Below are positions 44,124-51,096 of a stretch of 64,000 nucleotides of DNA, in pieces. Position numbers and translations under genes: made by a program. Origin of the DNA: Pusillimonas minor (lineage in GTDB: Bacteria; Pseudomonadota; Gammaproteobacteria; Burkholderiales; Burkholderiaceae_B); assembly GCF_014237865.1 (NCBI RefSeq), contig NZ_JACJUU010000002.1:62001-126000 (forward strand), written 5' to 3'. A model generated the notes under the pieces. The model was not told where the DNA came from, did not search any database, and was given only the letters and a program-made list of their open reading frames with translations. How positions within the stretch are numbered: the stretch's first letter is position 1; the number at the start of each line of letters is the position of its first letter.

Positions 44124-45686
44124 ATGAGCAAACTCCCCATCAACCTCAATGACCTGCTACGCCAACGCACCGTCGAGGGCGAGCGCATCGAATACAAGAC
44201 CGGGTGGAATCCGGACGCGATCATCCGCACCCTTTGCGCTTTTGCCAACGACTTCGAAAACCTCGGCGGTGGTTATGTGGTGATCGGACAGGATTGCGAC
44301 GCCAACGGCCAGTCGGTGTTTCCACCCGTGGGGCTGGCCGACAACCAGCTCGACAAAATTCAACAGGAACTGCTGGCCGCCTGCCAGTTGATCCAGCCGC
44401 TGTACTTCCCGGTGTTGAGCATCGAGGAAGTCGAGGGTCGCAAGCTGATCGTGCTCTGGGCGCCCGGTGGTCAGAACCGTCCCTACAAGGCACCAGAAGC
44501 TGTCACCGCCAACAAGAAGACGTGGCGTTATTACATCCGGCGCTACAGCAGCACTGTCGAGGCCAAGGGCGAGACCGAGCAGGAGTTACTGAGCCTGGCG
44601 GCCAGGGTGCCGTTCGATGATCGATACAACCAGTCGGCACGGATCGATGATCTGTCCAAGCCGTTGATGCAGGCCTTTTTGCAGGAGGTGGGCAGCACGC
44701 TGGCACAGGATGCGCCCGGGCTGTCGGTCGAGGCCTTGGCCCGGCAGATGAACGTGGCGGGCGGACCCACCGAATCACCGTGGCCCAAGAACGTGGGCCT
44801 GCTGTTTTTCAATGAAACACCAGAGCGCTTCTTCCCCGGCGTGCAGATCGATGTGGTCTGGTTCCCCGAAGGCGCGGGCGGTGATCGCTTTGAGGAAAAG
44901 ATTTTTAAGGGGCCGCTGGCACGGATGACGCGCGAGGCCTTGAGCTACATCCAGCGCAACTTCTTGCGCGAGACCGTCATCAAGCACCCGGACCGCGCCG
45001 AGGCCACGCGGGTTTGGAACTTCCCTTACGCCGCCATTGAGGAGGCCTTGGTCAACGCGGTCTATCACCGGTCCTACGAGGAGCGCGAGCCCATCGAGGT
45101 GCGCATCAGCAACGAAGAACTGGTCATCTTGAGCTTCCCTGGCCCGGATCGGTCGATCCGGCTGGAGGACTTTCAGGCCGGACGTGCGGTCAGCCGTCGC
45201 TACCGCAACCGACGGATTGGGGAGTTCCTGAAAGAACTGGAGATGACTGAAGGGCGCTCCACCGGAATCCCGAAAATTCTGAAGGAAATGGCGGCCAACG
45301 GGTCACCCGCGCCGCTATTTGAGACAGACGATGACCGTCTTTCATTCGTGATCCGCTTGCCTCGGCATCCGTTGGCGCTTGTGCCTCCAGAGGGTTCCCC
45401 GCAAGTCACCCCGCAAGTCACCCCGCAAGTCACCCCGCAAGTCACCCCGCAAGTAGGAATGCTGCTGTCGCGGATAGAAAGTGAAATGACCCGGCAGGCC
45501 ATTCAGGATGCTCTGGGGCTTGCCGACCGTGAACACTTTCGCAAGACCTATTTGGCACCAGCTTTAGAGCAGGGCGTCATTGAAATGACTTTGCCCGATA
45601 AACCCAACAGTCGCAGTCAGCGGTACCGCCTGACTGCCCTTGGGCAGCGTTGGTTGGCGGCGCAACCGGGAAACGACCTACCCTGA
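44124..45686 (+). CDS. AlbA_2 (Schlafen-like) DNA-binding and ATPase-domain protein
   Basis: 520 residues. N-terminal AlbA_2 domain (EGERIEYKTGWNPDAIIRTL, then GGGYVVIGQD), central region, a HATPase_c_4-like domain (AAIEEALVNAVYHRSYEERE, GRSTGIPKIL), a low-complexity linker of five PQV(T) units and a C-terminal winged-helix-like domain. Such proteins are frequent members of type I restriction loci and are thought to be regulators or effectors. One base separates it from the preceding stop, so it belongs to the same operon. No Schlafen RNase motif could be verified. Confidence 0.82.
   Translation: MSKLPINLNDLLRQRTVEGERIEYKTGWNPDAIIRTLCAFANDFENLGGGYVVIGQDCDANGQSVFPPVGLADNQLDKIQQELLAACQLIQPLYFPVLSIEEVEGRKLIVLWAPGGQNRPYKAPEAVTANKKTWRYYIRRYSSTVEAKGETEQELLSLAARVPFDDRYNQSARIDDLSKPLMQAFLQEVGSTLAQDAPGLSVEALARQMNVAGGPTESPWPKNVGLLFFNETPERFFPGVQIDVVWFPEGAGGDRFEEKIFKGPLARMTREALSYIQRNFLRETVIKHPDRAEATRVWNFPYAAIEEALVNAVYHRSYEEREPIEVRISNEELVILSFPGPDRSIRLEDFQAGRAVSRRYRNRRIGEFLKELEMTEGRSTGIPKILKEMAANGSPAPLFETDDDRLSFVIRLPRHPLALVPPEGSPQVTPQVTPQVTPQVTPQVGMLLSRIESEMTRQAIQDALGLADREHFRKTYLAPALEQGVIEMTLPDKPNSRSQRYRLTALGQRWLAAQPGNDLP
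45399..45454 (+). repeat. In-frame 12-bp tandem repeat (4.7 copies)
   Basis: Unit CCGCAAGTCACC, identical in the four full copies, encodes Pro-Gln-Val-Thr. It links the ATPase-like and C-terminal domains of the AlbA_2 protein. The perfect identity suggests recent slippage; any change in copy number keeps the frame. Confidence 0.95.
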
Positions 45687-45699
45687 ATCAGGGTAGGTC
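45675..45699. promoter_or_regulatory. 25-base perfect palindrome at the AlbA_2 gene end
   Basis: GACCTACCCTGA, one A, TCAGGGTAGGTC: 12-bp perfect arms covering the AlbA_2 stop codon. There is no T run, so it is a poor intrinsic terminator. It lies just upstream of a TATAAT element and the gene pair controlled by an XRE-type protein, which fits an operator. Confidence 0.5.
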
Positions 45700-45754
45700 A
45701 TCGATGGCACGTAGATATTTTATGAAATTCTCTTTAAACGAAATAAAATCAATG

Positions 45755-45760
45755 TATAAT
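45755..45760 (+). promoter_or_regulatory. Probable -10 element of the XRE-ImmA module promoter
   Basis: A perfect TATAAT preceded by an AT-rich stretch unlike its surroundings. No good -35 is visible (TCTTTA at 18-base spacing), as expected for a regulated promoter. It implies a start near 45,767 and supports ATG 45782 for the next gene. Confidence 0.5.
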
Positions 45761-45781
45761 CCATTTATGGGAAATTCAACT

Positions 45782-46450
45782 ATGAGGTTGCCGATGGCTC
45801 AGACGAATCAAGAAACTGTCTATGACTTGCTCGTGCGGAACATTCCGCGAGAGCTTGTCATGGGCCTCGAGGAAGCCAAGCTGGTCGGCGCTCAACGTGC
45901 CTATGCCGCAGCGCGCGGGATGGATGACGGGCACTTGCCCAGCGTGGTCGGTCAGTTGCGACACTTCCATATGAATGAGTCGTTCCATCGCGCACTCGCC
46001 GTCGCGGACGCATCTCCTTCACCGCTGCGTGGCAATCAGATCGTCACGGGCCGGTCTGGGATCTTCACCTTGGCACGGTTTAATACGAAGTATGGGGTCT
46101 GGAACAGCGGGCGGCGTAGCGAAACCCGAAAACAGATGTCGCTGGCAAACGCGGCCATCGAGCCTCTGGTTCAACCCGGGCTCTTTTCAGGCTACGTGGA
46201 GCCATCCCAAGCGGTTGTATTCGTTGTGGCCTGCTTTGCCGGATCGCTGCACAGCCAACCCGACACTCCCGTCTCCATCGAAATCGCAGTCCCAGATCGC
46301 CATATGCAAGGCTGGCTTTTCCGGGAACCCATTGACGCATTCATCAAGCGCTACGACCAGCAGTCGACAGCAGGCCAGGATGATTTGGCTGTGCCGAAGC
46401 TGAAGAAGAACATCGGCAAACAACAAGACAAAGACGGAACAGGATCATGA
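45782..46450 (+). CDS. Unknown protein encoded before an XRE-ImmA/IrrE gene
   Basis: 222 residues from ATG 45782 with GGGAA in front; several in-frame ATG codons lie upstream (45704, 45722, 45767) but would fall before or within the promoter. No family recognised. It contains LRHFHMNESFHRALA and GNQIVTGRSGIFTLARFNTK, with a Lys/Gln-rich tail. It overlaps the metallopeptidase gene by 4 bases (ATGA). The order unknown protein then XRE-ImmA resembles toxin-antitoxin pairs such as RosmerTA, in which the Zn-peptidase is the antitoxin; that link is inference. Confidence 0.7.
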   Translation: MRLPMAQTNQETVYDLLVRNIPRELVMGLEEAKLVGAQRAYAAARGMDDGHLPSVVGQLRHFHMNESFHRALAVADASPSPLRGNQIVTGRSGIFTLARFNTKYGVWNSGRRSETRKQMSLANAAIEPLVQPGLFSGYVEPSQAVVFVVACFAGSLHSQPDTPVSIEIAVPDRHMQGWLFREPIDAFIKRYDQQSTAGQDDLAVPKLKKNIGKQQDKDGTGS

Positions 46451-47655
46451 GCAGGGGCGGTGTACAAGGATTTCAGAAAGATCGACTTAGCCAAATTCTT
46501 GCGGCCCGTCGTCTGACTCAAGTCCAACTGGCCTCAATGGTCGATGTGTCTCCGGCGACCGTCAGTAAGTGGCGCGCCGGAACGCAAGCGCCCGAGCGTG
46601 ACGCGCTTGAACGCCTTGCTGGCGTGGTCAACGTCACGCCGGAATGGTTTACGCGTGCGCCCGGGGCGAAGTTGTCGTTGCCGCTTTTTCGCAGCAACGC
46701 GTCAGCGCACGTCGCTGCACGCGCCATGCTGGAGGCCCGCCTTGAGTGGGCCCAAGACGTGGCGGCTGCCCTGATGGAGTACGTTGACTACCCCGATGTC
46801 AATTTGCCCTCTCGTGATTACACGGAGCCGGAGCAGATCACTAACGAGGACATCGAGAAGGCTGCCTGCGAATGCCGGGATCTGTGGCGGCTGGGCCGCT
46901 CGGCGACTCAAGACTTGGCACTGGCCGTGGAAGGCGCAGGAGTGATCGTTGTCCGTGAAGAAACCGGCATCGCTCAGATCGAAGGACTATCGGCTTGGAG
47001 CGAGGTCTTGGGGCGACCGCTGATTCTTCTGTCTGCCGACAAGAACAACGGATACCGGAGTCGTTTTGATCTCGCCCACGAAGTTGGGCACCTTGTGCTG
47101 CATCGTCACATTCAGCGCACGACCGATAACGCGCGCCATAAACTGATGGAGGCGCAGGCACACCGATTTGCTGGAGCCTTTTTGCTCCCCGCCGAAACGT
47201 TCGCTAGCGACGTTCGTGTGCCTCCGACTCTGGATGACTTGCTGTTGCTAAAGCACCGTTGGGGCGTATCTGCGGCAGCGATCATCATGCGGCTCACGGC
47301 TCTTGAACTGCTGGATGACGATGGTGCTTTGATTCTTCACAAGCGGCGCTCTGCTCGGTGGGGTGGAAAGTCAGAACCTGGTGACGAAGACCGTCGCCCC
47401 GAACAACCTCGCCTGCTTCGTCGCACCATTGATCTGTTGGTCGAAGAGAAGGTCATGCCCTTAGATGCCATCCCGAGGCATATCGGACTTGCCGCGGGCG
47501 ACGTTGAAGCACTCGCCGGACTGCCAAAAGGTTACTTCCAGGGCAAAACCAATGTCGTGGAGTTTGCGCGACTGAAAGCAACCCAGAAGCAGGTTGATGA
47601 CCAACCAGTCCAGGGCAACAAGGTGGTGCCGTTCCGGCCCGTCTCCAAATCCTGA
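46447..47655 (+). CDS. XRE helix-turn-helix and ImmA/IrrE metallopeptidase protein
   Basis: 402 residues. N-terminal XRE HTH at about 12-62 (LTQVQLASMVDVSPATVSKW), then an ImmA/IrrE-type zinc peptidase with HEVGH at 211-215 and a downstream AQAHRFAGAFLLP supplying the usual third-ligand region. Proteins of this design bind their own promoter and cleave a repressor or partner on a signal (ImmA of ICEBs1, IrrE/PprI of Deinococcus). Here it is coupled to the gene before it. Confidence 0.9.
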   Translation: MSRGGVQGFQKDRLSQILAARRLTQVQLASMVDVSPATVSKWRAGTQAPERDALERLAGVVNVTPEWFTRAPGAKLSLPLFRSNASAHVAARAMLEARLEWAQDVAAALMEYVDYPDVNLPSRDYTEPEQITNEDIEKAACECRDLWRLGRSATQDLALAVEGAGVIVVREETGIAQIEGLSAWSEVLGRPLILLSADKNNGYRSRFDLAHEVGHLVLHRHIQRTTDNARHKLMEAQAHRFAGAFLLPAETFASDVRVPPTLDDLLLLKHRWGVSAAAIIMRLTALELLDDDGALILHKRRSARWGGKSEPGDEDRRPEQPRLLRRTIDLLVEEKVMPLDAIPRHIGLAAGDVEALAGLPKGYFQGKTNVVEFARLKATQKQVDDQPVQGNKVVPFRPVSKS

Positions 47656-47671
47656 TGTGAAAGGAGCAGCG

Positions 47672-47920
47672 ATGTCCAAAAACACAAAGCAGACGTCCTC
47701 ACGAATTGGTCGGCTGGCGTCGGAAACACTGAAAAACAGCAGTTCGTCGCAAGTAGCAAAGAGTTTGGCCGCTTCGGCACTGTCTCAGCGCAGCGGCGAC
47801 AAACAAACCGGTGCCAAGATGGAAGATAAGGCCGCACGCGTTTTGGCCAACGACCGATCCGCAAAAGAGACGAAAGAACTGGCGGCTTCGGTCCTGTCCC
47901 AAGCTAACAAGCAGCGCTAA
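47672..47920 (+). CDS. Small Ser/Ala/Lys-rich protein with an internal repeat
   Basis: 82 residues from ATG 47672, preceded by a strong AAAGGAG site. Two copies of a motif, VAKSLAASALSQ and TKELAASVLSQ, are separated by a charged stretch, suggesting two similar amphipathic helices. No family recognised. It follows the metallopeptidase by 16 bases and probably belongs to that transcript. Confidence 0.65.
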   Translation: MSKNTKQTSSRIGRLASETLKNSSSSQVAKSLAASALSQRSGDKQTGAKMEDKAARVLANDRSAKETKELAASVLSQANKQR

Positions 47921-48070
47921 GCCAGGGGAGTCGAGTCGTTCACCAAGCGGTGGCATGGTCAAGTAAGTTAGGAATTGCTCCTACTGATTACTTCGATTTA
48001 CCCCGCATCAATAACTGGTTAAATTCATAGTGATTGAGCGGGTCAGCCATACAGCACCATAACTAAACAA

Positions 48071-48098
48071 AAACGCCAGCCCAAAAGGCTGGCGTTTT
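48071..48098 (+). terminator. Rho-independent terminator right of the island
   Basis: An 11-bp perfect stem (AAACGCCAGCC / GGCTGGCGTTT) with a 5-nt loop, flanked by A on the left and T on the right, so usable both ways. The rest of 47,921-48,369 holds no gene I can support; the island border should lie in its first part. Confidence 0.85.
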
Positions 48099-48369
48099 TG
48101 CGTTTAAGCCGCAGGCGTAATTACTGGCTAAGTTCCACCAGGCGGGCTTGCACACGTTAAGGTCACCCTAACACGGCCCGCGACGCCACCTCAATCCAAT
48201 GTCGCAATACTTCGCCCAACGTAACATCGCCACACATTTCCGACGCCGACGTGGGCGTAATACACTGCAGGGCATAACGGCAAACCCGACACGCTTTAGC
48301 GCAAAACAATAAGGGGTAAGGCCAGGCACTACACACAAACACAGTCATCACGTGCCCCAGGAGACAACT

Positions 48370-49314
48370 TTGGACCGATATCTGTCTATCGAAGCTTTTG
48401 TCACGGCTGCAGAAACGCAAAACTTTTCAGAAGCCGCGCGCCGGCTGAATGTGTCGAAGTCTGTTGTCACCACGCGTATACAACAGCTAGAAAACTACGT
48501 CGGTGCCCCCCTGTTTCACCGCAACACCCGCAACATCCAGTTATCAGAAGTCGGTGAGGCATTTTTAACCGAGTGCGCCGACCTGCTGGCGCGAACAACA
48601 GACCTGGTCGACCAGATGCGACAAGCCAAGGCCACCATTACCGGGCGGCTGCGCGTGCACGCCTTGCCAGGGCTTGTTCTTGGTCATCTGGCGACTTATC
48701 TGCGCGAATTTCAAGATCAGTACCCCGGCGTAGAGCTCGACCTTAGCGTTAACGACACGGTTGTCGACCCCGTCAAGGCTGGCGTCGACTGCACATTACA
48801 AATTTTCAAGCCCGCATCAAATGAGCTGATAGGGCGTCCTCTCTTCCCGGTCAGGCGCGTGTTCTGCGCCTCGCCCGAGTATCTGGAGAAACACGGCACG
48901 CCGAAAGGGCCGCGAAATTTGTACGAACACCGCCTGGGCTTGTATTCAAATTATCCGACCCGAGACCGGTGGCTTTTTTACGGGAAACGTGAAACGGTGT
49001 CGATGGATTTACGCCCTGCACTGCGGACCAACAGCGTGCACCTGCTTGAAGAGTATGCAGCCGCGCACGCAGGCATTGTCTGTATCCCGACGCTGGTCGC
49101 GTCGGCCCCCATTATGTCCGGCCGCCTCACGCCCATCCTTACCGACTGGCAACTGACCTCGTTCTGGCTCTGGGTCGTCTACCCGCATACCCACAGGGGC
49201 GGGCTGAAGCTGAAACTGTTCATCGAACATATTTTGTCTCGCTTTTCGACCGAGCCGCCGTGGGACGAAGACCTGATCCGGGCCGGCTTTATTTCGCAAA
49301 GCCTCATAGAGTAA
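48370..49314 (+). CDS. LysR family transcriptional regulator of the hydroquinone cluster
   Basis: About 314 residues. N-terminal HTH YLSIEAFVTAAETQNFSEAA with RRLNVSKSVVTTRIQQLE. I chose TTG 48370, five bases after AGGAGA; a GTG at 48352 lies before that ribosome site. It is transcribed in the same direction as the dioxygenase genes and separated from them by 168 bases that contain a perfect dyad. It probably responds to hydroquinone or a pathway intermediate (inference). Confidence 0.88.
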   Translation: MDRYLSIEAFVTAAETQNFSEAARRLNVSKSVVTTRIQQLENYVGAPLFHRNTRNIQLSEVGEAFLTECADLLARTTDLVDQMRQAKATITGRLRVHALPGLVLGHLATYLREFQDQYPGVELDLSVNDTVVDPVKAGVDCTLQIFKPASNELIGRPLFPVRRVFCASPEYLEKHGTPKGPRNLYEHRLGLYSNYPTRDRWLFYGKRETVSMDLRPALRTNSVHLLEEYAAAHAGIVCIPTLVASAPIMSGRLTPILTDWQLTSFWLWVVYPHTHRGGLKLKLFIEHILSRFSTEPPWDEDLIRAGFISQSLIE

Positions 49315-49358
49315 ACACCAGGCGTTACGCCCGTGTGCGACGTCATCTTGCCCACTAT

Positions 49359-49377
49359 TGTTTGCATATTGCAAACA
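49359..49377. promoter_or_regulatory. LysR-type operator in front of the hydroquinone dioxygenase genes
   Basis: TGTTTGCA-TAT-TGCAAACA, a perfect 8-bp dyad containing the T-N11-A core, 45 bases after the regulator stop and 106 bases before the small-subunit ATG. Position and symmetry fit a LysR recognition site. Confidence 0.6.
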
Positions 49378-49482
49378 GTCTTGTCGCCCACATGTGCTTT
49401 CAGGATCAACAACTTACGCCTAGACTTTTCATACAACGTCTAAAAATAAGTTGCCCAATCACAAACAATTGTGGAGACAAAC

Positions 49483-49983
49483 ATGCAATACACGACAAAG
49501 TTCGGATCGCTGGAGCATTACGAAAAAGGGGGCGTGCAAGTCATCAATGACAACGCAAAAAACTACGCATTTTCTAACTGCTTCGAAATCGCCAACACAT
49601 CAAAACCCTACGAAAAGGTCGTATTTGGCGTCAACCAGATTTACGTCCTTGAAACCCTGAGAGCCGAGGGCACTTCACCCTGGTATACCTGCGCACACGA
49701 CGAGTTTGCCCTGTGCATGGACAAAGACGTCGACGTTCACCTTATCAAGCTCGATCCATCACAGCACGTAAAAGACACTGAAAAAAATGGCTCGGTCCTG
49801 GTCGAAGGAGACCCCAAAGGGCCAAAAATGGGCTGGATTCGTCTACGCCGCGGTCATCAAGCCATGTTGCCGGCCAACACCGCCTATCAGTTCAGGGCGG
49901 CACAACCATCGGTCATCGTCCTGCAAACCTGCATGGGCGACCTTTCGGTTCAAAAGTGGGCAGACATCTGCCAAGCCGCTTAA
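49483..49983 (+). CDS. Hydroquinone 1,2-dioxygenase, small subunit
   Basis: 166 residues from ATG 49483 (GGAGAC upstream). Cupin-like small protein; size and pairing with the next gene match the small subunit of the two-component hydroquinone dioxygenases (HapC, PnpC, HqdA). In this class the large subunit carries the iron and the small one completes the active site. Identification rests mainly on the ligand pattern of the large subunit and on gene order. Confidence 0.82.
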   Translation: MQYTTKFGSLEHYEKGGVQVINDNAKNYAFSNCFEIANTSKPYEKVVFGVNQIYVLETLRAEGTSPWYTCAHDEFALCMDKDVDVHLIKLDPSQHVKDTEKNGSVLVEGDPKGPKMGWIRLRRGHQAMLPANTAYQFRAAQPSVIVLQTCMGDLSVQKWADICQAA

Positions 49984-50003
49984 GCTCAACAGGAGACATC
50001 TTC

Positions 50004-51008
50004 ATGGACACCGCTACCAAATTTGACGCCATCGCCACTGAGCCCCACCCCGTCTACGGCTACAAGGCCTATTCACTGGGCGATTTTTCGTTCGAGCGCG
50101 ACGAGTACTTTGCGCACATCAAATGGACCACCGTCAAGGGCAAACCAATGTCGCATACCATCGACATCGGCAACTTCCTGCGTGCCCTGATGCGTGATGT
50201 CGGCTGGGGGTTCTTTTACGGCTGGGTAAACTTCGACAGCGTTTTCGGCACAACCAACCACTACACCACGGTTGACGTCTTTGCCGGCACCTACAACAAA
50301 GACTTTAAAGACGCCAACGCCGACCTGCTGCAAAACTTTCCGTCCGAACAAGTACGCGTCACTTTTGTCGACATGCTCGAAGACTGGACCAATGCGGGCT
50401 TTGACCCCTATGCCGCCCCCCAAGAGACGGGGTCGCCGTACGGGCGCAAAAACGGCAACAACCTTAAAGCCGTCCGTCGCGTACGACAACTGGCCGACCG
50501 TTGCGTGGGCCTGAAGGGCGACCTGGCCATGCGTACCGACGAAAACGGCTACCCGGTCAATCGCGGATTTGCCGACGTCCCCCAAGATGCGCCCGAACTG
50601 CATCCCGAGCCAGGCTTCGAGAACGAGGTTCACGCCTTTAACTTGTTTGCGTATTTGTCGCGCTCCGACGTTACCTGGAACCCTTCATTCACGACTGTCG
50701 TCAAGCACAGTTATATGTGCCCCACCACCGAAGAGCATATCTTGCCTGTTGTGCACGGCAACGATCGCGTCGAATGGTTCTTTCAGATGTCCGATGAGAT
50801 TTCGTGGGTGTGCGCCGACAAGAACACGGCAGAACCCCGGGCTCGCGTCATCATGAAAGCCGGTGACATGGCAGCCATGCCAGCCGACTGCCGACACCAG
50901 GGTTTCTCGCCCAAGCGCTCCATGCTGCTGGTTTGGGAGAACGGCTCACCCCAGGTGGTGTACGACATCCAGGAAGGCCGGGCCCCGGTCAACCCGGTTT
51001 CATTCTGA
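50004..51008 (+). CDS. Hydroquinone 1,2-dioxygenase, large (iron-binding) subunit
   Basis: 334 residues. Cleaves hydroquinone between C1 and C2 to 4-hydroxymuconic semialdehyde. His251, Asn253, Glu257 (in VVHGNDRVEWFF) and His298 (CRHQGFS) reproduce the iron ligands that I recall for PnpD of Pseudomonas WBC-3 (His256, Asn258, Glu262, His303) at a constant offset of five, which is strong support. AGGAGA precedes ATG 50004; the gene is 20 bases after the small subunit. Confidence 0.88.
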   Translation: MDTATKFDAIATEPHPVYGYKAYSLGDFSFERDEYFAHIKWTTVKGKPMSHTIDIGNFLRALMRDVGWGFFYGWVNFDSVFGTTNHYTTVDVFAGTYNKDFKDANADLLQNFPSEQVRVTFVDMLEDWTNAGFDPYAAPQETGSPYGRKNGNNLKAVRRVRQLADRCVGLKGDLAMRTDENGYPVNRGFADVPQDAPELHPEPGFENEVHAFNLFAYLSRSDVTWNPSFTTVVKHSYMCPTTEEHILPVVHGNDRVEWFFQMSDEISWVCADKNTAEPRARVIMKAGDMAAMPADCRHQGFSPKRSMLLVWENGSPQVVYDIQEGRAPVNPVSF

Positions 51009-51096
51009 CGCCAACGCCCCTTCGTTTTTTTAAGGCCCGCCGCATCACGTAACGGCGGCGGGCAATTTCGCCCTTCGCCTACGTCCCGGAGACAGG

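Larger units (their letters stand above)
33159..47940. other. Accessory (genomic) island beside tRNA-Thr carrying a defence cluster
   Basis: Between the tRNA 3' end and roughly the small repeat protein gene the content changes from housekeeping to transposase remnant, hypothetical genes, noncoding repeats and a restriction/nuclease/regulator cluster. No integrase gene and no second copy of the tRNA 3' end were found by eye, so the right border is approximate. Island status is inferred from content and tRNA location. Confidence 0.6.

Noticed and set aside
45399-45454. CRISPR-like short tandem array
   Set aside because: Units are contiguous 12-mers without spacers and lie in frame inside a gene; it is a coding repeat.
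47921-48350. Second copy of the tRNA-Thr 3' end as a right attachment site
   Set aside because: I compared the stretch by eye with the last 23 bases of the tRNA on both strands and found only short weak matches.
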